Source: Nostoc sp. LEGE 12450 (GTDB taxonomy: Bacteria; Cyanobacteriota; Cyanobacteriia; Cyanobacteriales; Nostocaceae). From it: a stretch of 48,653 bases of DNA. The stretch is from NCBI RefSeq assembly GCF_015206895.1, contig NZ_JADEXU010000050.1, positions 1 to 48,653 on the forward strand, in the 5' to 3' direction. The position numbers and the translations under genes were made by a program. This document shows positions 16,087 to 25,258 of this stretch, piece by piece. The notes beneath the pieces are model-generated. The model saw only the letters and a program-made list of their open reading frames with translations, was not told the origin of the DNA and did no database searches. Numbering within the stretch: the stretch's first letter is position 1; each line of letters starts with the position of its first letter.

Positions 16087-18408
16087 ATGTCTACCAGAAA
16101 ACTGCTATTACGATTCGCTAGACCCTATCCAGGTTTGATTCTGCTGACAATATTGTTAGGATTTTCTGGAGCTTTATTTAATGGGATTAGCACCGCTTTA
16201 ATTGTGCCGGTGGTTTTAAAAATCGTGGGACAAGAAGTAGATTTAAGTACTGCTCCTCCTATCCTAAAAACGATGATATCTCCATTTGATAATACTCCAG
16301 AACCTTACCGGATAGGAGTAATGGCTGGGGCAATTATCTTCACAATTATTTTAAAGAATTTAGCGACTTATGCCAGTTCCTTAGCATCGAGTTCTTTAAC
16401 CCGAAAGCTAACATCAGATATGCGTGAAACTGGGTTAAAGCTATTACTAGAAATTGATATAGATTATTATGCCAAAACTAAGGTTGGTGATTTAATCAAC
16501 CGTCTTGGTGGAGAAATTGGCAGGTCTGCAAGTTCTATAGGTAGTATCGTCAAGATAGTTATCCTGGCAATCACAGTTTTAGTTTTTGTCAGTTTGTTGC
16601 TGTCAATTTCTTGGCAGTTAACAATTGCTGCTACGCTTTTATTATCGTTGGTGACGTTAGTAAACCAGTATGCCATTTCCCGGTCAAGAAATTTTGGGAA
16701 GCAGTTGAGTGAGATGTCTAGAGCATATTCAGTCTCCGTACTGGAAACTCTGAACGGAATTCGATTGGTAAAATCGACGGGAAATGAAGAAAAAGAATAT
16801 CAACGGATTAAAAAACTAATTCGCGATCGCGAGTTAGCAGATTTCCAGTCTCAAGTTAATTCGGAAGCCATTACACCTCTAAGTGAGGTAATGGGTATTA
16901 CAGCTTTACTGCTGATTGTACTTTTGAGCAAAACCTTCTTTGCTCAACAGGTTTCTTCTCTTTCTACCGTACTCCTGACATATTTATTAGTGCTGCTGCG
17001 GGTACTGCCATTGATTTCTCAGTTAAATACTATTCGCAGCAACTTTGCCAGTACCGCAGCTAGTGTAGATGTGACGAATGAGTTTTTGAGCTTGCACGAT
17101 AAGCCGTTCATGGAGAAAGGTAAGCTTCCCTACACAAAATTAGAAAAGGGAGTGTCTTTTAATTCTCTTTGCTTTGCCTACCCTGGTCATGAAAAGTTGG
17201 TACTCAAAGATGTAAATTTATATTTACCGCGTGGTACGACCTTAGCATTGGTAGGTGGTTCTGGGGCTGGTAAATCTACTTTGGCAGACCTTTTACCCAG
17301 ATTTTATGACCCGATCGCTGGCAGTATTACCATTGACGGCACCGATTTGCGGGAGTTCGAGCTAGTATCCCTACGGAAGCGGATGGGGATTGTCAGTCAA
17401 GATACCTTTCTTTTTAATGACTCGGTGCAAAATAACATCGCCTATGGGCGAGCAGAGGCTACTGACGATGAGATTTTGACAGCAGCAAAGCGGGCAAATG
17501 CTTATGAGTTTATTAGCAAATTGCCTCAAGGATTTGACACCCTAATTGGCGATCGCGGGGTAATGTTGTCTGGTGGACAAAGGCAAAGATTAGCGATCGC
17601 CCGCGCCCTCCTCCAAAATCCCGAAATTCTGATTTTAGATGAAGCCACCAGCGCTTTAGATACCGTTTCCGAACGATTAGTACAATCTGCACTTGACGAT
17701 CTTAGTCGCGATCGCACCACCCTAGTAATTGCTCACCGCCTTTCCACAGTCCAAAAAGCCGATCAAATAGCTGTGTTAGATCAAGGACAGGTGGTAGAAG
17801 TAGGAACCCATGAAGAACTTTTGCAAAAAGGTGCTTACTACTCACGCTTGTACTCCATGCAATTTAGCGATCGCCCTAATAAAAACTTGATTCAGACAAA
17901 AATTATTAAGGCAATGCGCCTAAACTCAAAGAAATTTGTCGATCGTCCTGAAGCCGCTACTAAACACAATCAAAGCTTGCTCCGTATCTCTCACGAAATT
18001 CGGACACAGTTGAACTCGATGATTGGATTCCTATACTTATTACTTGATGGCTTGGAAGACGATTCTCAAGAACGGCACAAATTAATTGAAGACTCTTACA
18101 AATCAGCCTGGAGAATTCTCAACACCATTGATATTTTTGAGGATGTGATTAACTTACAAATAAGGGGGCAAATTCTCTCAATTTCTGACCAAAATCAAAA
18201 TGTCATCAGCGACTATTATCAAAGCTTTAATCATCTCTCCGTTGAGTTTAGAACTTCTCTTAATCTCATACTTAGCTCTCTCCGTTCTCTAGCAGATAAC
18301 TTGATAGACACTCCCCAAGAGCCAAATGAATTAATTAGTGAAACTTATGAATCTACTATATGTCTTCTGAATAATTTAGAAAAGTTTGAGGATAGTATTA
18401 ATGTCTAA
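16087..18408 (+). CDS. MsbA-type ABC exporter with two C-terminal H-box-like segments
   Basis: The 773-residue half-transporter has a transmembrane domain at about 15-325 and an ATPase domain at about 350-595 with Walker A GGSGAGKST (about 389-397), signature LSGGQRQR (about 493-500), Walker B ILILDEATSALD and the switch His in VIAHRLST. The family exports lipids, lipid-linked glycans or polysaccharides; its place among glycosyltransferase genes suggests such a substrate. Beyond residue 600 there is an extra 170-residue tail. It holds SHEIRTQLNSMIGF (His636), very like the dimerisation and phosphoacceptor H-box of histidine kinases, and a second copy SVEFRTSLNLIL in which the His is Val719. 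No kinase ATPase domain is fused. No C39 peptidase domain is present. Confidence 0.88.
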   Translation: MSTRKLLLRFARPYPGLILLTILLGFSGALFNGISTALIVPVVLKIVGQEVDLSTAPPILKTMISPFDNTPEPYRIGVMAGAIIFTIILKNLATYASSLASSSLTRKLTSDMRETGLKLLLEIDIDYYAKTKVGDLINRLGGEIGRSASSIGSIVKIVILAITVLVFVSLLLSISWQLTIAATLLLSLVTLVNQYAISRSRNFGKQLSEMSRAYSVSVLETLNGIRLVKSTGNEEKEYQRIKKLIRDRELADFQSQVNSEAITPLSEVMGITALLLIVLLSKTFFAQQVSSLSTVLLTYLLVLLRVLPLISQLNTIRSNFASTAASVDVTNEFLSLHDKPFMEKGKLPYTKLEKGVSFNSLCFAYPGHEKLVLKDVNLYLPRGTTLALVGGSGAGKSTLADLLPRFYDPIAGSITIDGTDLREFELVSLRKRMGIVSQDTFLFNDSVQNNIAYGRAEATDDEILTAAKRANAYEFISKLPQGFDTLIGDRGVMLSGGQRQRLAIARALLQNPEILILDEATSALDTVSERLVQSALDDLSRDRTTLVIAHRLSTVQKADQIAVLDQGQVVEVGTHEELLQKGAYYSRLYSMQFSDRPNKNLIQTKIIKAMRLNSKKFVDRPEAATKHNQSLLRISHEIRTQLNSMIGFLYLLLDGLEDDSQERHKLIEDSYKSAWRILNTIDIFEDVINLQIRGQILSISDQNQNVISDYYQSFNHLSVEFRTSLNLILSSLRSLADNLIDTPQEPNELISETYESTICLLNNLEKFEDSINV

Positions 18409-19648
18409 AATTATGAAAAATAATACTTTAAAAAAACACTACATTTTTTTCATTGGTGAAGAATTACCCCAGCCAGAGGCTCACCTAGTGCAGTCTACCA
18501 ATGCTGCTAATGCTGCCGCTAACTTAGGATACTCAACAGTTTTGGTATACCCTGAAAAAGGAGCGGAAGCTAATAACCCAATTAATTTATTGCGTCCTTT
18601 TCAACCGAGAAAAACACCAACAGAACTTATTGAATATTACAATCTCCATGACAAGTTAAAAGTTGCTCCATTACCGATGCCTTGGCCGATTGATCATTTT
18701 TCGAGCAAATTTACTGACTCCAACACCATTGCAAGCAAGTACTATTTACCATTTCATATACTTCCAACTACTAAACTTGTCCATAGTCGCAACTGGAATT
18801 TTGTCAAAGCTGCCATCAAAAATGGCATTCCGGCAATTTATGAACACCACCACCATGAAGAGAAACCATTTGAGCAAGAAATTGTTACAAATCCACTGTT
18901 ACAAATAGCTGTCACCGTTGTAGAAACAATCCGTGAAAGCATGATTAAAAATGGAATGCCGCCAGAAAAAGTAATTAAGCTGCACAATGGTTTCAATCGC
19001 TTGTTTATGCAGAGACAACCAGAAAAAGCCGCAGAATGGCGACAAAAATTATTGCGAGATGAAAACCAAAAATTGGTAGTTTATGCGGGAGCGTTACAGC
19101 AATTTAAAGGTATTGATGTACTAATTGATGTGGCTAATGAAATGCCTAATGTGCAATTTGCCTGTGCAGGTGGTAAGCCAGCAGAAGTAGAATATTATCA
19201 GCAATTGGTAAAAGAAAAACAGGTTTATAATATTCAATTTTTGGGCTATGTCTTGCATAATGAGTTAGCATCTTTGCTACAAGCAGCAGATGTTTTAGCT
19301 CACCCTCATTGTTCGGGAAAAGCGGCAACTTTCACATCTCCTTTAAAGCTGTTTGACTACTTCGCCTCTGGAACTCCCATTGTCTCGACAGAAATCCCTT
19401 CATTAGTTGAGTTTCAAGATACAAAAGCGTTCACCGGAGGTGTTGGCGAAGCCATCGCTGCTTGGTGTGAACCAGATAACCCGAGCAAATTTGCCGAAAG
19501 TCTGAAGCAGGTTTTAGAAACTCATCCTAGAAGAATAGAAGGTTATCCAGATAGTATCGAATTTGTCAAGCAGTTTTCTTGGGAAAATCGAGCCGCAAAA
19601 ATTCTTAGTTATGTTGATGAATCTCTGCTACCCCTATTTATCGCATAA
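18401..19648 (+). CDS. Glycosyltransferase, GT-B fold (GT4-like)
   Basis: The 415-residue protein has an N-terminal domain beginning HYIFFIGEELPQPEAHLVQS and the C-terminal donor domain with YAGALQQFKGIDVLIDVAN, AHPHCSGKAATFTSPLKLFDY and ASGTPIVSTEIPSL. I place the start at ATG 18401, overlapping the exporter stop by 8 bp with GAGGAT upstream, which implies translational coupling to the exporter. The frame is open from 18386. Donor and acceptor are unknown. Confidence 0.85.
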   Translation: MSKIMKNNTLKKHYIFFIGEELPQPEAHLVQSTNAANAAANLGYSTVLVYPEKGAEANNPINLLRPFQPRKTPTELIEYYNLHDKLKVAPLPMPWPIDHFSSKFTDSNTIASKYYLPFHILPTTKLVHSRNWNFVKAAIKNGIPAIYEHHHHEEKPFEQEIVTNPLLQIAVTVVETIRESMIKNGMPPEKVIKLHNGFNRLFMQRQPEKAAEWRQKLLRDENQKLVVYAGALQQFKGIDVLIDVANEMPNVQFACAGGKPAEVEYYQQLVKEKQVYNIQFLGYVLHNELASLLQAADVLAHPHCSGKAATFTSPLKLFDYFASGTPIVSTEIPSLVEFQDTKAFTGGVGEAIAAWCEPDNPSKFAESLKQVLETHPRRIEGYPDSIEFVKQFSWENRAAKILSYVDESLLPLFIA

Positions 19649-19689
19649 AAAGAATCTAGAAGATAAATGACAAATGATTAATAACTAAA

Positions 19690-20649
19690 ATGACTATAAA
19701 AACAGTAGGAATGATTAGCAGCTATCGAGGTTTAGAAACTAGAGCCGATTGGCTGTGGCAACAAACCCCGCATCAATTTGGAGTTTGGGGCAATATGCAA
19801 ATGCAGTCACTAGCAACCAAACCAGATTTTCTGCTGATGTATCAATTTGATTTTCCCCAAGCAGCGCCACTAAAATCTTGGTTAGATAGCTTTCGCAAAC
19901 GGCAGCAAAAATCAGTAGTAAATGTTGATTCTCTACTGCGTGGTGTCAACAAAGAGCGGATTATTTATTTGTTAAGAGAACCACCTTTAGATGAAATTGT
20001 CGAAATAACTAATCATAATTATCAACAAGCCCAGAAGTATTGCGGCTACATTTCTGGCCCCGATGATTTTGCCCCGACTCCTAACTATATGCCTGCTATT
20101 TGGTATCACTCAAATTCATTTCAAGATTTAAATGAAATGCCACCACCTGAAAAGGTTGCCCCATGTAGTTGGATTACATCGGGAATTAGCCGTACAGCCA
20201 AACATCGCCAGCGTTTAGACTTTTTGCAATCCCTACAATCTAGTGGCATGAAATTTGATTTATATGGGCGTAACTTACCAGAATCGGCTAAAAAATCGGG
20301 AGAACTAGGTAATAAATGGTATGGGATGGCACCATACTATTACAATTTGGCAATTGAAAATTATGCTGACAATAATTGGTATGTAAGTGAGAAGCTTTGG
20401 GATAGTTTACTTGCCTGGTGTCTACCAATTTACTATGGTGGCCCGGCTGCTGATCAATTATTGCCACCCGGTAGTTTTTTACGGTTGCCCAGTTTAGATG
20501 AAAAAGGTATTGCCTACATCAAAGAAGTGACAGCTACACCTGATGCTTGGTATGCTGCCAAAGATGCGATCGCAGAAGCACGTCAAATCATTTTACATAA
20601 ATTAAACTTACTTAACTGGTTATCAAACTTTGTTGATCAACACTCATAA
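19690..20649 (+). CDS. Glycosyltransferase family 10-like (fucosyltransferase fold)
   Basis: The 319-residue protein carries in its C-terminal half the signature region of GT10 enzymes: FDLYGRN, YNLAIENYADNNWYVSEKLW, DSLLAWCLPIYYGG and LPPGSFLRL. In alpha-1,3-fucosyltransferases the corresponding stretch (FENS...YVTEKL...P.YG) binds GDP-fucose. The N-terminal half also fits (MYQFDFPQ, RIIYLLREPP). It probably transfers a deoxyhexose to the exported glycan; donor identity is inferred from the family only. It follows the GT4 gene by 41 bp. Confidence 0.75.
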   Translation: MTIKTVGMISSYRGLETRADWLWQQTPHQFGVWGNMQMQSLATKPDFLLMYQFDFPQAAPLKSWLDSFRKRQQKSVVNVDSLLRGVNKERIIYLLREPPLDEIVEITNHNYQQAQKYCGYISGPDDFAPTPNYMPAIWYHSNSFQDLNEMPPPEKVAPCSWITSGISRTAKHRQRLDFLQSLQSSGMKFDLYGRNLPESAKKSGELGNKWYGMAPYYYNLAIENYADNNWYVSEKLWDSLLAWCLPIYYGGPAADQLLPPGSFLRLPSLDEKGIAYIKEVTATPDAWYAAKDAIAEARQIILHKLNLLNWLSNFVDQHS

Positions 20650-20652
20650 ATT

Positions 20653-21633
20653 ATGAATGGTATTTGTACCCTTGGCAATGATTATGTTTTCGATCAACTG
20701 GTGGCTTTGCTCAACAGTATTGATGTTATTTTGGGTCCCGAAACTCCTGTTTGTATCTATCCTTTCGACCATCAGACACAGCGCATTGCTGATGAAATAG
20801 CTAAACGCCCTAATGTATTTCTTTACGATAATCAAGAATCAATCAACCGTTGGGATCAATTTATGCTCTCAGCAGCACCAGAGCGATTGAATCGGAGTAA
20901 ATCACGGTTATATGGCGCTCACCGTCGTTTTTGCGCCTTTGATGGGCCATTCGATAAATTTATCTATTTAGATGCAGACACCTTGGTAATGAACTCTCTT
21001 GCATCAGTGTTTGAAAAGCTAGATACTTATGATTTTGTTGTCTACGATTTTCAATTTAAAGACGTTAGTAAGATATATAATGTTAACTCGCCAAAATTAC
21101 TAGAAGTTTTCGAGCAAAAACGGATTGATTCCGAAATTTTTTGCTCCGGTTTTTATGGCGCAAAACGAGGAATATTTAACTCTGAACAAAGAGATTTACT
21201 GATATCGCATTTACAAAATGGTGAGTCAGAAATTTTGTATGGTGGTGCTGGAGAGCAACCCCTGATAAACTACATGGTAATGAGGTCTAATCTTTCTATT
21301 TATAACTTTGCTAATCAACTACCAGATAATGAAAAGACAGGATGTTCTGCCACATCTAAGCACTTCGAGGAACGAGAACACCTTCTTTATGACAAAGGTA
21401 ATCGACTAACCTACCTTCATTATATTGGTATCCCTCCTAATATTAATCAAGCAGTCTGTGCTGGAGAAAATATTGATTTTCCCTATCGAGATTTATTTCT
21501 CTACTATCGTTACTTAAACGAACCAGATAAGCGTCCCATCTTTCAAAACCCTCCTAAGAATTATAATGACGCTCCAGTACCAAATTTACTTACAAGAGCT
21601 TTGCGAAAACTTAAGTTAATTAACCAAGGATAA
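20653..21633 (+). CDS. GT8-like sugar-transferase paralog A
   Basis: The 326-residue protein is the first of three adjacent paralogs. It starts NGICTLGNDYVFDQLVALLNS (broken here after LGNDYVF), has the donor-site motif KFIYLDADTLVM and ends with LTYLHYIG...FPYRDLFLYYRYLNEPDKRP. The DxD motif and overall order fit a GT-A fold, GT8-like enzyme. The gene begins 3 bp after the GT10 stop and has no Shine-Dalgarno sequence, so its translation is probably coupled. Confidence 0.72.
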   Translation: MNGICTLGNDYVFDQLVALLNSIDVILGPETPVCIYPFDHQTQRIADEIAKRPNVFLYDNQESINRWDQFMLSAAPERLNRSKSRLYGAHRRFCAFDGPFDKFIYLDADTLVMNSLASVFEKLDTYDFVVYDFQFKDVSKIYNVNSPKLLEVFEQKRIDSEIFCSGFYGAKRGIFNSEQRDLLISHLQNGESEILYGGAGEQPLINYMVMRSNLSIYNFANQLPDNEKTGCSATSKHFEEREHLLYDKGNRLTYLHYIGIPPNINQAVCAGENIDFPYRDLFLYYRYLNEPDKRPIFQNPPKNYNDAPVPNLLTRALRKLKLINQG

Positions 21634-21636
21634 TTT

Positions 21637-22527
21637 ATGAGTAGGGGAATTTATATTGTTGCCAACGATCGTGTTATTGATAATGCGATCGCTTTACTAA
21701 ATAGTATTCGTTACTATGATCCAGAAGTAACCATTTATCTGATACCATTTAACGAAAATTATCACAAGGTAGCAGAACAGCTTTCTACCTTACACAAAGT
21801 GCAAATTTTCCCCGATTTGGAACTTATTGATAAATTTACCAAACGCATCGGAGAAATTTTTGATCGAGATTTCCTCGCCTTACCAAACAAAATGCGTAAA
21901 CTGGTGGCGTGGTTTGGCCCTTTAGATGAATTTATTTATATTGATACAGATATTGTCGTTTTTGAAAAAATCGCCGACAATTTAGACAAACTTTCAGAAG
22001 TTGATTTCTTCTGTTGTGATTACCATCATGCCAATGACAAACTGCGAAATATCTTTTCCCCATTTGTGAAAGAGCAGCAACTTTTTTCTGATGCCCAACT
22101 TCAAGATGTTTTCAACAGTGGGTTTTGGGCTTCGAGAAAAGGAGTTATTACCAAAGAACAGATGGATGAAGCTTTGCGCGAGTGTGCAGCGCATCGTGAA
22201 TATTTCGATTTTTCTGAAGGAGTTACAGACCAACCAATTTTAAATTATCTTGTTCTCAAACTGATTGCCAAACGAGGAAATCTCGTCAAAATTCCTGGTG
22301 GTGGGCCTGGTAGCTGGGCGGGTTCACAAAGTTTCCAACAGCAAGATTATGCCCTCTATGACCGAGGACAACGACTAAAATATCTCCACTGGGCTGGTAC
22401 ACGGATGAAAATTGGTAGTCCCTATTGGCAATTGTGGGAACACTATCGCTATCTCCATGAGGGTAAATTTGCTTTCATCTCTAAACTGACTCGCCGTTTA
22501 TTTCCTTTTGTTGCTGCCCGCACTTAA
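21637..22527 (+). CDS. GT8-like sugar-transferase paralog B
   Basis: The 296-residue protein is homologous to paralogs A and C but shorter and the most divergent. It starts GIYIVANDRVIDNAIALLNS, has the donor motif EFIYIDTDIVVF (DTD in place of DAD) and ends RLKYLHWAG...SPYWQLWEHYRYLHEGK. The gene starts 3 bp after paralog A with AAGGATAATTT as ribosome-binding site. The substrate is probably different from that of A and C, given the altered DxD and C-terminal region. Confidence 0.72.
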   Translation: MSRGIYIVANDRVIDNAIALLNSIRYYDPEVTIYLIPFNENYHKVAEQLSTLHKVQIFPDLELIDKFTKRIGEIFDRDFLALPNKMRKLVAWFGPLDEFIYIDTDIVVFEKIADNLDKLSEVDFFCCDYHHANDKLRNIFSPFVKEQQLFSDAQLQDVFNSGFWASRKGVITKEQMDEALRECAAHREYFDFSEGVTDQPILNYLVLKLIAKRGNLVKIPGGGPGSWAGSQSFQQQDYALYDRGQRLKYLHWAGTRMKIGSPYWQLWEHYRYLHEGKFAFISKLTRRLFPFVAART

Positions 22528-22543
22528 TATTAGGAGTATCCCA

Positions 22544-23584
22544 ATGATTGATGGTATTTACATCCTAGCCAATGATGTTGTCTATGATCAACTAGTAGCA
22601 TTGCTCAACAGTATAGAAGCTAATGCTGGTAGGAAAATTCCTATTTGTATACTTCCATATAATCAGCGCTTAGATAAGGTGAAAGCAGAGATTGCATCTA
22701 GAGATAATGTTAGCTTATTTGAAGATTCTGATTCCATAGCTTATTGGGATAACTTTGCGACTCAGATATGGAAAAATTATCCTAGAGCGCAAAGAACTTG
22801 GCGAGAGTGGGGTTTTTCAGAACTCTATGAGTTACCAATGCACCGCAAATTTTGTGCTGTGGATGGCCCCTTTGATAGATTTATTTATTTTGATGCAGAT
22901 ACCTTGTTAATGGGGCCAGTAGATTATGTATATGAAAAATTAGATACATCTGATTGGGTAGTTAATGATTTTCAATATAAGTCTGACTTAAAATTTATTT
23001 TTGATGGTTCACCAAAGCAAATGCAGCAAATTTTTAATTCTGAAAACTTGCAAGATAAAGTATTTTGCGCTGGTTGGTTTGCAACCAAGAAAAATATTTT
23101 TTCTCCAGCGATAAGAGCCGATTTAATGGGCAAATTAATATCAGGTGAGGCAGATGTTATGGCTTTTTTAGCACCTGACCAATCTTTATTTAACTACATG
23201 GTAATGAGAACTGGAATTTCCTATTATAACTTTGCTTTTTATGACTGCGAGCAGGCAACTGGTAATCACTGGAGTTCTAAATTTGATGTGGTAGATAATA
23301 TCCTTTATGACCAAGGGCGGAGATTGACCTACTTACACTATATGAGTGTATCTTCTTCAGCTTTTGTGCGGCTTTGTGGAGGTGAAGATGTAGATATCCC
23401 TTACCGCGATGTTTTCTTATATTATCGCTATTTAAACTCACCTGAAAAACGGCCTCAAAGTTTTACCCGCCCAAGTCAGATAACGCTTTTGCAAAAGTCT
23501 ACTAGTAGTTTTATTCAGCAAAGAATAAACAATATTAAATTAAAATATCGTAACTTCAAGGATAGAATTAATGGTTATCAATAA
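22544..23584 (+). CDS. GT8-like sugar-transferase paralog C
   Basis: The 346-residue protein is closest to paralog A: GIYILANDVVYDQLVALLNS, RFIYFDADTLLM, LTYLHYMS, and IPYRDVFLYYRYLNSPEKRP. I start at ATG 22544, which has TTAGGAG upstream and leaves a 16-bp gap. The longest frame from 22508 would overlap paralog B and precede the conserved start. It has a basic C-terminal tail of about 30 residues (after TSSFIQQR) not shared with B. It is the last plus-strand gene of the island. Confidence 0.72.
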   Translation: MIDGIYILANDVVYDQLVALLNSIEANAGRKIPICILPYNQRLDKVKAEIASRDNVSLFEDSDSIAYWDNFATQIWKNYPRAQRTWREWGFSELYELPMHRKFCAVDGPFDRFIYFDADTLLMGPVDYVYEKLDTSDWVVNDFQYKSDLKFIFDGSPKQMQQIFNSENLQDKVFCAGWFATKKNIFSPAIRADLMGKLISGEADVMAFLAPDQSLFNYMVMRTGISYYNFAFYDCEQATGNHWSSKFDVVDNILYDQGRRLTYLHYMSVSSSAFVRLCGGEDVDIPYRDVFLYYRYLNSPEKRPQSFTRPSQITLLQKSTSSFIQQRINNIKLKYRNFKDRINGYQ

Positions 23585-23634
23585 CTCAGCAAAGATATGC
23601 CAATTAAATCAGCTTGTTTATTTTTTTCAAATTT

Positions 23635-24519
23635 TCATCGGTGATAAAAATTAAAATTACTCAATGCCGCAAGTCTTAAACGCAAGTACCGATAGTAATA
23701 ACCAATAAATTTATTTAGCTTATGCAATAGCTTTTGGAAAAGTGAATTTTTGCGGTATTCAATCGCTTCGTGCTGTTGAAAATATATCAGCGTTTCATCT
23801 GGATTTGCTTGTCCCTTTTTGATTTTCTGCCGTTCTACCCAATCTTTGAAATAAACAATACCGTCCATAGCATCCCATCGAACTGGTAATCCAGCCTTAG
23901 CAGCAGCTAATCCTATTGCATAACCCTCAGCACTATAAAAACCATTTAACTCACAGTAAAGTGCAATAGTTTCCCATTGCTTAATAAATTCGATTTCCCG
24001 CCCATCTTGCCTTGTAACTACAAATAACATTTCCATGACAAACTGAATATTAGTATCTTCTAAATCCAGGTCTAGTTTTTGTGCTAGTTTGTTCAGAATG
24101 GTCAAATCTCTAACTCTATTTGCCTTATAATCATCATTTACTGAATTAATATATTCTTGATTGTGTTTGACAATACTGGTACAACTTCTTGCTGTTATGC
24201 CAGGAAGCCATTTTATATCTGGTTCTAACTTATCTAATATTCTGATATCTGCATCGACAAATATACAAGTATTAAAGAGTGATATCGCTTTGGCAATTAC
24301 AAACCTTTTATCGTGGTAACAACCAATGCTCTGTTGTTCATGGTGAAATGCTAAAACGTTAGGATATATTTTAAATTCTTCTGGCTTATCTGTTAGGACA
24401 ATTAAATATATTCCTGGCGAATGTTTTTCAATATCTTGAGCTAATAGGAAAACATGAGAGCGATATCTTTTCCCTAAAGCTAAAGTACAAAAACAAATAT
24501 CTGATTTCTCTTGGTTCAT
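23635..24519 (-). CDS. Putative glycosyltransferase (GT-A fold)
   Basis: The 294-residue protein faces the island from the other side, convergent with paralog C and 50 bp away. It begins DICFCTLALGKRYRSHVFLLA, has a DxD motif in CIFVDADIRIL (about 90-100) and an aromatic segment GIVYFKDWVERQKIKKG. The C-terminus is basic and helical. It looks like a nucleotide-sugar transferase, but I do not recognise the family. It is monocistronic by position. Confidence 0.6.
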   Translation of the reverse strand: MNQEKSDICFCTLALGKRYRSHVFLLAQDIEKHSPGIYLIVLTDKPEEFKIYPNVLAFHHEQQSIGCYHDKRFVIAKAISLFNTCIFVDADIRILDKLEPDIKWLPGITARSCTSIVKHNQEYINSVNDDYKANRVRDLTILNKLAQKLDLDLEDTNIQFVMEMLFVVTRQDGREIEFIKQWETIALYCELNGFYSAEGYAIGLAAAKAGLPVRWDAMDGIVYFKDWVERQKIKKGQANPDETLIYFQQHEAIEYRKNSLFQKLLHKLNKFIGYYYRYLRLRLAALSNFNFYHR

Positions 24520-24857
24520 GAGATTTTATTGGTGTAATAAAATTTAGCTAAGACTTATATTAAAAATATGTTTAGAGACAGAAGAATCATGCAAATTGTT
24601 TCGATTTAAATCAAACACTATGCTCACATATATAATGTGGGGACTGACTACTGTAATAGTACCTATTTTTCTCTAATTACTAAAATTCTAGGCAATCTCT
24701 AAAAGATGTTAAGACATCAATTAATTGCATATATACTAAAGCCTTGAAAAAAGCTTACTATAAAAGTATAAATGCTCACCATCTATGGTGAGCATTTAAG
24801 TTTATTCTTATATCAAGACAGTTCAGTTAATAATAACTTAAACATATTGTAATCAAT
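24520..24857. other. 338-bp AT-rich spacer with one strong hairpin
   Basis: No gene is visible. The region holds the promoter of the minus-strand glycosyltransferase gene and the terminator of the small membrane-protein gene (24769-24798). Confidence 0.5.
24769..24798. terminator. Hairpin, probable terminator of the small membrane-protein gene
   Basis: TAAATGCTCACCAT and ATGGTGAGCATTTA form a perfect 14-bp stem with a two-base gap. On the minus strand it is followed by the T-rich TACTTTTATAG and lies 60 bp after the stop at 24858. The plus side is also T-rich (AGTTTATTCTTATAT), so it may work in both directions. Confidence 0.7.
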
Positions 24858-25232
24858 CTAAGAAAAAGAATCTAAATCTAAAGATTGCATCCCTTCGCGT
24901 TCTATAAAGGTCATCATACTTCCCAACTGCAACCAAACTAATAAACAAGTAAACAAACTAATTGGTAGACCGACTCCTAAAGCCAACGTGGAGGGAAAGC
25001 CAAATATCTCTAAACCTGAAGACAGAAATAGACAAGTCCCACCAGTGATACCGATAAATGGCACAAGTAATTGTTTTAGAGAGGAACGTGGTTTAGTATT
25101 TTCTGCTCTTTCACTTGGCCAATTCTGCACAATTACTTTTAAAGTGCCAGATAATGCCAAACCAGATGTTAATGCTGTCAAAAAGCCAACGAGTAAGAGG
25201 AAATAGGGTGGTTGTAGAGGAAAATAGTACAT
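24858..25232 (-). CDS. Small multi-pass membrane protein, unknown function
   Basis: The 124-residue protein has about three hydrophobic segments (roughly 9-32, 54-75 and 80-108) separated by a basic loop (SERAENTKPRSSLKQ), and an acidic tail. I recognise no family. CAGGAG precedes the ATG. It is 26 bp downstream of the UbiB-family gene on the same strand, so the two are probably co-transcribed, which hints at a membrane or quinone-related role without proving it. Confidence 0.65.
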   Translation of the reverse strand: MYYFPLQPPYFLLLVGFLTALTSGLALSGTLKVIVQNWPSERAENTKPRSSLKQLLVPFIGITGGTCLFLSSGLEIFGFPSTLALGVGLPISLFTCLLVWLQLGSMMTFIEREGMQSLDLDSFS

Positions 25233-25258
25233 TATTAAAACTCCTGATTTATAGGTTT

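Noticed and set aside
16087..18408. The ABC exporter as the peptide exporter of the RiPP locus
   Set aside because: It is 10 kb away, has no C39 peptidase domain and sits within a glycosyltransferase island.
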